Part shown: positions 26,546 to 37,300 of the stretch, one piece after another | Numbering within the stretch: the first letter of the stretch is position 1 | Layout of the letters: the number at the start of each line of letters is the position of its first letter | Assembly: GCF_030704535.1 (NCBI RefSeq) | Contig: NC_081810.1 | Span: 7,326,501 to 7,390,500 of the forward strand | Source of the DNA: Vitis vinifera | Lineage: Eukaryota > Streptophyta > Magnoliopsida > Vitales > Vitaceae | Length of the DNA: 64,000 bases | Reading direction: 5' to 3' | Notes under the pieces: model-generated | The model's database searches: none | The model's input: only the letters and a program-made list of their open reading frames with translations | Told to the model about the DNA's origin: nothing | Made by a program: the position numbers and the translations under genes

Positions 26546-26912
26546 CTCAAATAAACAAATGATATTTTACATAATTAAAATCAAATTATTTTAAGCAACG
26601 TGTCATCATGAAGGGGAAGTTGACATAATCACAATAGCCGTCGGGTGTATGGAAATTTTTAATATTTATTTAAGTTTATTATTTTTTATATAAAGGTGAC
26701 ATGGTTAAAAAAATGTATAAGTTTTTAATTAATTTTAATTTTTTATAATAAATTATTTTTCAATATTTTTTTATCCTTTTTTAGAAGCTGAGATCATTTA
26801 TTAAATATTGAGAAGAAATTTGACTTTGCTCTTCCCTTCACCCCCTTTTCCTTAACACTTCAAAAAACTTCATAAAGGGCGGTTCACCTCCAAGTGAAAT
26901 CCTAGAGAGTCT

Positions 26913-26919
26913 ACGTGTC
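26913..26919 (+). promoter_or_regulatory. ACGTGTC element upstream of ELF4 gene
   Basis: ACGTGTC, an ABRE/G-box-related core, lies about 360 bases upstream of the ELF4 start. I did not find a perfect evening element (AAAATATCT) in the same interval. Motif only. Confidence 0.3.
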
Positions 26920-27217
26920 AAAGTCAAGAAAAATGCACGCGAAGGTCGGCCCCGTTGGATATTACTTATTTATTTATTTATTTATTTCTTCTTATTATTA
27001 TTATCCATGTGTTCACTACTCAACCATTGATCATCCTTTCAAAAATCCATTTAATATTTCTGCCAGTCTTCACTTGCTAGAAAATTCCTGCATGGCGATT
27101 GGTAAATTCAAAATCCACCGCCCTCATTTACAAATCATCATTTGCCCAACGCAGCTCTTCTTTAGAAGCTCAAAAAATAATGGGAAAACACAAAGACAAC
27201 CGCCTCCACCACAAACC

Positions 27218-27233
27218 TATATAACCTATATAA
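27218..27233 (+). promoter_or_regulatory. Twin TATA boxes of the ELF4 gene
   Basis: Two copies of TATATAA, at 27218-27224 and 27227-27233, lie 44-59 bases before the ATG. Start sites near 27250-27262 would give a leader of only about 15-25 nt. Confidence 0.55.
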
Positions 27234-27276
27234 GCCAGATCACTAGTCTTCAGGTTTTCTCCACGGTCGAACAAGC

Positions 27277-27654
27277 ATGGGAGAAGGCCCCAGTGACAAC
27301 ACGCACCGTCACTCCCTGGAAGACAAAGACGACGACGACGACGAGGAAGGCTGCGATGCTGAGGTTTGGGAGACTCTGAGTAGGAGCTTCGACCAGGTTC
27401 AGTCGGTTTTGGATCAAAATCGGTTGCTAATTCAGCAAGTTAATGAGAATCAGCAGTCTCGGATTCACGACAATCTGGTCAAGAATGTCTCCCTGACTCG
27501 GGAGATTAACGGCAACATCTGTAAGGTCATTTCTATGTACTCCAAACTGTCTGCCGATTTCGTTGACATTGTCCGGCGGCGGCGGGCCGAGAACGATGGC
27601 GACGAGAAGAAGAAGGAAGAGAGCGTGGACTTGAATCTACCGCCATCGCGATGA
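27277..27654 (+). CDS. ELF4: EARLY FLOWERING 4 (ELF4) type circadian clock protein
   Basis: A single exon of 125 aa with no intron, as usual for the family. The DUF1313/ELF4 domain lies at about residues 27-95. It carries the conserved helical core WETLSRSFDQVQSVLDQNR, then LIQQVNENQQSRI, then REINGNICKVISMYSKLS. ELF4 joins ELF3 and LUX in the nuclear Evening Complex, which represses PIF4/PIF5 and day-phased clock genes. An acidic run encoded by GAC repeats (DDDDDEE) sits before the domain, and the tail is basic then acidic, ending DLNLPPSR. The tail is a loose LxLxL (EAR-like) motif, noted but not known to act. An ELF4-LIKE paralogue is the alternative; the core matches ELF4 and EFL1 about equally. 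Confidence 0.9.
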   Translation: MGEGPSDNTHRHSLEDKDDDDDEEGCDAEVWETLSRSFDQVQSVLDQNRLLIQQVNENQQSRIHDNLVKNVSLTREINGNICKVISMYSKLSADFVDIVRRRRAENDGDEKKKEESVDLNLPPSR

Positions 27655-27883
27655 AACGATCAATTTCAGTAATTTCGTTGACGCTGAGCTTTCTTTTTTT
27701 TTGTTGTGGGAATAAGATTAATTTCGGTGTTTGCTTTAGAGTGTGAGATGATTCATGTTTTTGTGTTTCCAGGTTCCACTGTCCTCTGATTGGGTACTGT
27801 TTGCAAAGACTCAAAAGCCTGTCTTATGCGTGTATACATATTTTTTTTTATATGAAAAAATAATATCTTTTAAAATTGTTTTA

Positions 27884-28040
27884 TGTTATAAAATATGAGA
27901 TTTTATAGATATCCATTCATAAATATCTTTTTGTAACTCCTTAAAAAATAAAAGGACCCTGATGAAATTTTATAGAGTTTTCTCATGCATTCTATTATTC
28001 TCTTTCTTACTTTCTTCTTGTCTCACTTTATTTTACATCA
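27884..28040 (+). repeat. 5' LTR of the Copia element
   Basis: 157 bases from TGTTATAAAATATGAG to TTTTACATCA, shared with the 3' LTR including CATAAATATCTTTTTGTAAC. It is followed by CGTTATCAACACGA, the probable primer-binding region. Confidence 0.85.
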
Positions 28041-28169
28041 CGTTATCAACACGAATAATCTCTACAAAAGAAATAATTTTTTTTTCTCTATTCAAAGAAA
28101 TAGAAAGACATTTTTTTCTTCAAAGAAATAGAAAGACTTTTTATCTCTTCTTTCTCACAAAAAATCCCT

Positions 28170-29165
28170 ATAACCATAGGTTATGAGATAAATTATAAAT
28201 TATAGGGTAAATTCATAACCAATAGTTATGAAAAAAATGTGTAATCCCTATCACTAAAAGTTATGGGGAAAATTACAAAATTACAAATACATGATCAGAA
28301 GTTATGTATATGATCCTTAATTATTTATTTTTAATTATATGATATAATTGGAAGTTATATCAAACAATATTATATAACCAGAAAGTATAAAATAAATAAA
28401 TAAATGTTCATACCCTGAAACTATGTACAAATTTAAATATTTTCTTGACAAAATAATCATAACTTGAAGTTATGAAAAATATTAACTTTTAATTTCTTTT
28501 AATTATATTGTGTAACTAGAAGTTATACATAAATAATTCATAACCTGAAGTTATGTACAAATTTGAATATTTTCTTGTTTTGACAAAATAATCATAACTC
28601 AAAGTTATGAAAAATATTGGCTTTTAATTTTTATTTCGTATTCACTTATCTTTCACAACAGGAATTATGGAAAATAATTTTTATTAACAATTGTTTCATA
28701 GCCAGAAACTATATATACAATTTCTAATTCTCTTGTATAACCTAGTTATACAAAACAAAATTGTCAATGAACAACTATATACATAGAAGATACATAATTT
28801 TTTTTAATTTATATTATATAACCGGAAGTTATATAAATATTATTGTTCATAACCCGAAGTTATGAAAATAAGAAAATTAATATTCTTTGTGTTAATAAAA
28901 GGTTATGTCAAAGTTGTTAATATGTACTTTCTTATAACTAGAAGCTATAGAGAACAAAATTGTTAGTTAACAATTTTGTACAATTTTATGAAATTTATAT
29001 ATCCAAAAGTTAAAATGAAATATATTAGAACCTGAAGTTATGATAATAAGCATATAGATAATATTTACATATTATCAAAAGATTAATATTTTGCATATTA
29101 AGTTATTTAAATAGGTAAGTGTTTGATAGTTTTTATAACTCTCTATTATTAGAAGTTATACGTTC
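28170..29165. repeat. Array of about 15-20 short quasi-palindromes, consensus CATAACCTGAAGTTATG
   Basis: Units of the form CATAAC-nnnnn-GTTATG recur at 28170, 28214, 28290, 28342, 28409, 28458, 28539, 28593, 28697, 28817, 28848, 28933 and about 29028, with weaker ones between. Arms are 6-8 bases, loops are centred on CCnGAA, and spacing is irregular (30-100 bases). Arm changes are often compensated on the other side, for example TATAACCGGAAGTTATA against CATAACCCGAAGTTATG. The array occupies the place of gag in the Copia element. Confidence 0.85.
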
Positions 29166-30299
29166 ATTATTAGAAAAATCTATATATAAATGTGGAATTT
29201 TAGATTACATGAAAGTATGATATTTTTGTATTAAAGGTGATAGTTTGGAATATTTTTTTATTCTAGTTGTTTAATACACAATAATCTTTTGATTCAGAAA
29301 ATTGAGATTCTTTGGATACATGTGAAATATATGACTTGGTCATATGATTAATAAATTGATTTTGCATGTCAATTTTCTTTATAGCATGTTTTTATGATTG
29401 AAAAATTTTGAATTATGTAATATAATATATATTACTGCATGTTGACACATATGGTATTTTTATTAATGTAATAATTTCATTATCCAAAAATAATTTCATT
29501 ATTCAAAAATAATTTTGAAATTACAATAGGTTCAATTATAGTTCTCAATATATTATGTTATATCTTTACATATCTGTTTAAATGGATTTGTAGTATTTTA
29601 ATTAAAGTTTTGAGACAACAAGATACTTTAAATCATGATATGTTCTCTTAAAATTTTGATTTATGAATTAATTTTTACACATTGATTTAGATCATAATAA
29701 TATTTTGAATAAAATTATTGATCTATTACTACAATTAGTTTGATTATTGAAATACTTCTTTGTTATTTCATGTATAAATTGCTCTACACTTACAAAATCA
29801 AACATGTAAGATTATTTAAGAAATATATAATTTTAAATTATTTTTTCATATTTGTTTTATTGTGTTATATATGCTCTCATTGCTTTTACACGGTTATTAA
29901 GTTAAGTCATCATCAATGACTAATATTTTTCCATTAATTATAACTCTTTTTTTATGATAATATTTCTTCAACTTTATAAAGACGAGGTCTTTATGACAAT
30001 GTATTATGACTTGTTACTTTGATGAAACTCTTGTCTCATTAATTGCACAACATTCATGATAGACAATGTTACTATATCAAGTGATAGAAACCTGATTAAA
30101 GGCTCCAGAAGAGCTTATACCATGTCACTAGTAGTATTTAATTCCATGTTAATGACACTTTATACGATGTTAGATCTAGAAGAACTTGTAAGACCAACTT
30201 GGTCCCTCAGGGTAAAAGATCGTATGAATGTACATTATAAAACCAGAAGTTTTTATTTAATGAATAGTCTACCTATTCACTTAAAATGTAGAATGACAT

Positions 30300-32520
30300 T
30301 TGTGTGGATTATCATTTTAATGAGACAATTTTCCCACCGTTAGGAGGAGAAGAGCCAATTCTAGAAGAGCGACGTGAAATTATTTGGAATGCATTGACTT
30401 TGATTTATCTTGATCCTCATACCAATCAATATGGACTGGCAGTTTAAAAGATTATTTATTTGAAAAATCTTACAAATCAATTATCAGATGCATTCATTGA
30501 TACAAAGAAAGTGACAAAGTTATATATCCTGACTGCAAATACTCCAGCACAAATTAATGTCCCTGTAGGACAGTTAACAAATGAATCTAAGATACACCTG
30601 AAGCATGGTAGACCTGTCGGCTCAAAAAATGTCACTCCCCGGAAGAGGAGAACCCAAGAAAAACTTGACACTCTAAAAGAGAATCAAAATGACTGACCAG
30701 TTTAAAATTGATAAACCTATAGCCCCAAAAAAGACACAAATAATATAGAAAGCCCCTGAAGAGACACAAGTACCTGAAAATTGTGAGATCTCAGTAAGTT
30801 ATGTATACACGGGAGAAAAATGGGATCGAAATAATATTATTATTAACAATATTTTTTCTTTCCAAGTGACCTTCGATATCATAAGAAATGATGAAAATCT
30901 TGAACCACAAAATAAGGAAGAATGCCGACATAGAAATGGTTAGCCAAAATGGAAAGAAGTTATGTAGGTAGAGTTAAACTCATTAACAAAACGAAAAGTT
31001 TTTGGACCTATAGTCCAAACACCTGAAGATGTAAAGCTTGTTGGGTACAAATAGGTATTTGTATGAAAACACAATGAGAATAATGAGATCATAAGATATA
31101 AAGTGTAATTAGTAGCACAAGGTTTCTTGTAGAGACCTAGTATTGACTACGAGGAAACATACTCTCTTGTCATGGACACAATCACATTTCGTTTTTTAAT
31201 TAGTTTGACAGTCTTAGAAAGACTAGATATGCGTCTCATGGATGTTATTACAACATATTTATATGGATCCATGGATAATGATATATACATGAAAATACCT
31301 GAAGGATTTAAATTGTCTGAAGCAAATTGTACAAAGCCTCATAACATGTATTTAATCAAGTTACAACGATCCTTGTATGGATTAAAGCAACTGGACGCAT
31401 GTGGTACAATTGCCTTAGTGAATACTTGCTAAAATAAGGGTATATGAATAACCCTATATGCTCATGCATCTTCATTAAGAAATCAGAAACCGGATTTGCA
31501 ATTATTACAATGTATGTTGATGACTTAAATCTTGTTGGAACTCCTGAAAAGCTCACAAGAATAACAAATTACTTGAAAAAAGAATTTGAGATGAAAGATC
31601 TTGGAAAAACAAAATTTTTGTCTCGGCCTAGAAATCGAGCATTTTCCAAATGGAATTTTAATACATCAATCAACATACATTAAGAAAGTTTTGAAGCATT
31701 TTTATATGGATAAAGCACATCCTTTAAGTTCTCCAATGATTATCCAATCACTTGATGTGAAAAATGACCCATTTTGTCATTGCGAAAAAGATGAAGAATT
31801 ACTTGGTCCTGAAGTACCATATCTTAGTGCTATTGGTGCACTTATGTATCTTGCCAATTGTACGCGCCCATACATTTTTTTTTTTCTGTCAATTTATTAG
31901 CAAGATACAGTCCCTCTCTAACTCAAAGACATTGGAATGATATCAAACATATATTGCGTTATCTTCGTAGAACTACTTCTATGAGTCTATTTTACTCAAA
32001 GGAATCAAAACAACAATTGTTTGGATATGCAGATGCAGGATGTCTTTCAGATCCACATAAAGGTAGGTCATAAATAGGGTATGTGTTTAATTATAATGAC
32101 ACTACTATTTCATGGAGATCTGTTAAATAAACAATAATGGTCACATCATCAAATCATTAAAAAATACTAGCAATTCATGAAGCAAGTCGTGAATGTATAT
32201 GGTTAAGATCTATGATTCAGCATATTTGGGAATCATGTGAACTCTCCTCTATCAAAGGTGAGCTGACAATATTATTTGAAGATAATGTTGCATGCATTGT
32301 ACAAATAATTAGGGGTTACATTAAAGGAGATAGAATTAAACACATTTCACTAAAATTCTTTTATACACATGAACTTCAGAAGAGTGGTGAAATTGATGTG
32401 CAACAAATACGCTCAAGTGATAATCTAGCAAATTTATTCACAAAATTATTGCCAACCTCGACATTCAAAAAGTTAATACACAGGATTGGAATGCGTCAAC
32501 TCAAGGATATCGACATGAGG
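30300..32520 (+). pseudogene. Copia pol remnant: integrase tail, reverse transcriptase, RNase H
   Basis: Segments in several frames, separated by stops and small indels, follow Copia order. An integrase C-terminal part is followed by a basic GRPVGSKNVTPRKRR linker near 30610. Reverse transcriptase motifs follow: YLYGSMDNDIYMKIPEGF near 31260, SLYGLKQ near 31375 and the catalytic YVDDL near 31515. RNase H comes last, with GYADAGCLSDPHKGRS near 32030 and a degenerate tail to about 32520. No frame spans the whole, so the polyprotein is not functional. Confidence 0.85.
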
Positions 32521-32744
32521 GGGAGTATGCTTGTAAAAGGGTGTTAGTGCATTGTACTCTTTTTCTCTTCATCCAGGTTTTGTCCTACTAGGTTTTATTG
32601 GCAAGGTTTTTAACGAGACAATCCTAACATACCAAGAGCAACTTAAAGAATTATAAAAATATTATATTCTTTTTCCTTTACTAGGTTTTCCCATAGGGTT
32701 TTTTTTATTAGCAAGGTTTTAATGAAATAAATTCTTATGATCAT

Positions 32745-32755
32745 CTAAGGGGGAT
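32745..32755 (+). other. Polypurine tract of the Copia element
   Basis: CTAAGGGGGAT abuts the TG that opens the 3' LTR, where plus-strand DNA priming would occur in a retroelement. Confidence 0.7.
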
Positions 32756-32929
32756 TGTTATAAAATATGAGATTTTGTACCATTATGGTAACTTGTGGAT
32801 GATTATCCATAAATATCTTTTTGTAACTCCCTATAAAATGGAAGGACCCTAATGAAATTCTATAGAGTTTTCTCATGCATTTTATTATCTTTTTCTTACT
32901 TTCTTCTTTTCTCACTTTGTTTTACAACA
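32756..32929 (+). repeat. 3' LTR of the Copia element
   Basis: 174 bases from TGTTATAAAATATGAG to TTTTACAACA. Against the 5' LTR it carries about 17 more bases near GGTAACTTGTGGATG. Confidence 0.85.
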
Positions 32930-34330
32930 AAATAATATAATTTTTAAGAATATGTTTTAATTAATTTTACATTGGTTATCTAAAATAATAATTATGAAAA
33001 TATATATAAAAATTTTTAAAAATAGAAAGCACAAATTATAAAATTTTCAAGTTTTTAAAATATTTTTGTTTAAAAAAAATAGTAAAAAAAATGTTTTGAA
33101 AAATTGATATAAAACTAATTTTTTTAAAATATTACCAACCATCCTCCTATACCTTTTTTTTTTTTTTTTTTTTTTTTGTATTGCTTTTGATGGATTTTTT
33201 TATACGAAGGAAAACCGTCAAGGGTACGAGCAGCTTTGAATTAGGTAGGTGAGGATTCTGGTAAGTAAGCCTTTTTCAACTTGGGTTGGATATTATAATT
33301 TATACTATAGGTTGGGTGATTCAGTTTCATATAAAATGTCCACCGCCATCGGCTTGGAATAACTATAGTTTATTCAGCGTATCTTCTTTGTTAGTTGAAG
33401 GTTGAAACTTTTGTGTTCTCTTCTTATCTGTTAGTTGAAACTTTTCTCTTCTTATCTACAGCTGGAGTGAGAAAGGCCATGTTTTGTTAGCTGAAACTTA
33501 TCCTTTTTTCTAGTCTGTACAGCTGGAGTGTGAAGACCACGTTTGCAATACCCCAGCATAGAAAATGAGGGGAAAAAAAAAAGAATTAAAAATTTATTAT
33601 TATGAAAACCAAACCCTGTTCACTCAGATTTTGATTTTCTATTTTACGTGTTATTATGATTCCCTTCCATTTCCCATCCTATTTTTCATTCCTATCACCA
33701 CTTTCCAAATGCTCCCACAGAATGCACCTGGTTCTAACCTAGGCTAATAATTGAAGGGCCGGTGGCCAGCCGGATGTTTTTTGGGCAGAACCATTTGTTT
33801 CAGACTCAATGATTATTCAATCAAATTCCTTTCTAAGTGTTGCAAGTGTGTCATGGTTACTATTTGGCATTGAGCTGCTGCTTCTAATTACTTGTTAACC
33901 AAGCATTTGAGCCTACAGTTCCTAGTTCATTACATCTGAAATTATAGCATGCTCTGAGTCCTAGAACGGCATTGGACTTGCCATGTAGAAAATTATTCTT
34001 GATGGTATTTTTAGCTAAACCAATGCCCTAGCAAGTTAGCATTTTTATGTCTCTTTCCTCTTTGATGCACCTCAATCTCAATTTCAAATGTTTGCACAGA
34101 AGCCCTTTTGAGATGTGTTGTTGAATATGATTAGACCAAAGTCATTTCAAATTGAGATACTTTGATCAAAATTAAAACAAAGTTGAGAACGGATCAAAGC
34201 CATTTCTGAATTACAATATTTTAACATCACATGACTGATTTCTCTCTAAGAAATTCCATTTTTTTTATCAGATCTCTTAAGAAATTCCATTAGAAAAGCA
34301 AAAAGGCAAGAGTGGACAACTAACAATAGC
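32930..34330. other. Intergenic, no gene recognised; T24 tract
   Basis: AT-rich sequence with a T24 run at 33154-33177. A small direct repeat of the form TTAGTTGAAACTT...TTCTTATCT is seen at 33390-33510. The 3' end of the cyclophilin transcript probably reaches into 34200-34336. Confidence 0.55.
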
Positions 34331-34336
34331 AGGTAA

Positions 34337-37300
34337 TTATAGAGGAAGTTCACCACTGTCTGCAATCACAACTTTGGTCTTGGGCGTGCCGCTCTGCCTT
34401 CCTTCAGCTTCCATCTTGTAAACCACATCCATTCCAGATAACACCTTTCCAAATACTACATGTCTTCCATCCAGCCTGAAAAAGATTAGGGACAAAAACT
34501 CATATCAGGTCCTACAAATAGACTGTATCCTAAATGCGGGAGACACAAATCACTCTCATGCAAGCCATCTTATTTGCAGGAGACCATCAATCATGAAGAG
34601 TATAATTTTGCCTATCAACATACACACACACACACACAAAATCAATCTTGAAAAGTCAAATGTCACAACCTGCATATATGATCCCTTCATTGAACTTTTA
34701 TAGGTCAACAAAATATTCTAAAAACAAAGGCAAGTTGCTCAATTTATGTAGATTTTGTGCTAATGACCCCTTACAGGAAGGTCTGAGCAGATTTTTGTGT
34801 CCTTCAGAGAGGACTTAAATGGTCATAGTCTGGAGTTGTTCTGGCTTCTCCTAAGTTTGATGAAAGTTTCAGTCTTCTAAGGCTGGAGAGTGTCAATTGT
34901 CCTATAGATCTAATTAACTCCCAAAGTTCTAGGTTGTTCATTTGGTGCCTATAAATAGATGGCAACCCCATAAGAGTGACGCGTAAAGCTATTGTATCTA
35001 CTTTCCAAGTATTCCTTGAAATATCTGACTTCGATTTAGAATATCTAGCTTGTCTATACATGGTACTTCAGGTTTTTTAGGAAAACCCAAGTCCATGACA
35101 TAAAACTAACTTGAAAATGATGCACTTTGATACATGTACAAATAGAAGGAAAACAGGCAAAGAAGTGCAAGTGTGAAAAAAAAAAATCATTTGCACTTCT
35201 ATTTATTCAATGTAAGGGTGGGTGTTAGAGGATTAGGGGTACATAAGCTAGAAAGAGATGGATATCTACTTACCAACTAGTTGTCACAGTTGTAATGAAG
35301 AACTGTGAACCATTGGTGTCTGGACCAGCATTTGCCATTGACAAAAGCCCTGCACATAAGATAAAGGGTAATCTTTCTTCATCTCATTACAAAAAATTTG
35401 TCTTCAAGAATATATTAGATGTGGTGTTACTACGATGAAAAACTTTGGTTCCTAATAGCCAACAGAAATAACAATTCTACCTGGACCAGTATGCTTCAGT
35501 TTAAAATTCTCATCAGCAAACTTCTCTCCATAAATCGATTCTCCACCTCTTCCATCACCAAGTGTAAAATCACCACCCTGGATCATAAAGCTGGGAATAA
35601 TCCTATGGAATGCACTCCCCTTAAAATGGAGAGGCTTCCCACTGCTTCCAATACCCTTCTCCCCTGAAAGGATCTAGAAGGGTCAGATAAAAACAATTTT
35701 TAAAAAGAAAATGGATGACAAGAACATGTTTAGTGATCATTCCACCTAATCCAAACTTCTCCCCAATGAACATTTATCTATATCCAACTATTCAATTACT
35801 TTGGATACCCTAAAATTGTCACATATAAATAATAGCACAGATAATGGATGAGTTGATCATCAACTTAAAAGAAAGAGTTTAAATTGTGATGTACCTGTGC
35901 ACAGTGCTCGGAAATTTTCTGCCAAAAAAAGTTTAAATTAGAAACTAAATTGTGGTTTAAGCTTCAAGAAATGCCCTTTATTTAATCAACTATTTTGCAT
36001 ATAACAGATTCATTACCTACAGTTTTTGGTACTGTCTTCCCAAAGAGGCCCATAACAACACGACCTGAAAACAAATATAAAACAATTAGCAAGTATCATC
36101 ATATGGACCATGTACCTTTTTAGTAAACCTTGTTTGGACAGAAAAAATGACAAATTTATGATGCCAAATAATCCATCTCAAAGGAACTAAGTCTAATCCA
36201 AGACCCCTCATATACTCAAACAGTTGAACAATAATCTTCTCAAGGTATTTGGTTTGGTATCCTTAATCCTGTAATCCATTATCCTGAAGTATACAAGATA
36301 ATTGCTTGCCTGCAAACGATTATGAATCAATGTTTTTGTGTCTATTTTTACAAAAGAAACAGCTTGTACAAAAGAAACATTCCTAGAAATTCACTAAGAA
36401 TCTAATTCCCATGTCTGGAAGGTGGGATATCCTGCCAATGTTTCTAATTCCCATAAGATTCTCACTGAAATAGGTGAGATATGCATATATCAAAGAACCA
36501 AAAAGAAATCATGAATGTGTAGAGTTTGGGATGGGGTAGAAGAAAGATTCAAGAGAAAGTTGGCTATGTGGAAAAAACAATATCTCTCTAAGGGAGGTCG
36601 TCTTACCCTCATAAAGAGGACACTCTCAAATCTCCCTATCTACTTCATGTCACTTTTTGTTATCCCAAGGAAAGTGAGACTCAGATTGGAAAAAATTCAA
36701 AGGGAGTTCTTGTGGGGAGATATGGAGGAAAGAAGGAAGATCCACTTGGTAAGATGGGCGGTTATTTGCAAAGATAAGAGGCATGGAGGGTTGGGGTTAA
36801 GGTACTTGAAGGATTTTAATCATGCTTTGCTCGGAAAATGGCTATGGAGATTTCCTATAGAAAGGGAGAGTTTTTGGAGAAGAGTCATTGTTGGTAAATT
36901 TGGGGAGGTGCAAGGTGGGTGGACCACTAGAGAGGTGAGAGAGTCTTATGGGATGGGCCTTTGGAAAGACATTAGGAAGGGTTGGGAGGAGTTCTTTCTT
37001 AGAACTAGGATTTGTATTGGAAATGGGAGACGAACCAGGTTTTGGTGGGACATGTGGGTAAGAGACTCTAAGCTAAAGGATCTCTTCCCTTTGCTGTTTA
37101 GAATTGCAGCTAATAATTCTGCAGTAGTGGCTGATCTGTGGGGAAGACAAGAAGGTGGAGGCGGGGGATTGGAGGTGCACTTTAGAAGACCCTTTCAAGA
37201 TTGGGAGTTGGAGGAGGTGAACCGCTTTTTGGGTTACATTTCTGCAGTAAGGGTGCAAGAAGGGGAGGATTTTCTGGTTTGGAAAATTGAGAGGAAAGGA

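Larger units (their letters stand above)
27884..32929 (+). mobile_element. Decayed Copia LTR retrotransposon with short LTRs
   Basis: A 5.0-kb element bounded by TG...CA long terminal repeats at 27884-28040 and 32756-32929, with a purine tract directly before the 3' LTR. The 3' half carries frameshifted reverse transcriptase and RNase H of Copia order. The 5' interior (28041-30290) has no recognisable gag, protease or integrase core. Instead it carries an array of short palindromes. LTRs differ by an indel and several substitutions, so the insertion is not recent. I could not match a 5-bp target duplication (TTTTA left, AAATA right). It lies between ELF4 and the cyclophilin gene. Confidence 0.88.

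Noticed and set aside
27533-27814. 93-codon minus-strand frame at the ELF4 3' end
   Set aside because: Overlaps ELF4 coding and 3' flank in antisense, and has no recognisable similarity.
28170-29165. CRISPR array
   Set aside because: Repeats are diverged palindromes with irregular AT-rich spacing inside an LTR retrotransposon of a plant nuclear genome.
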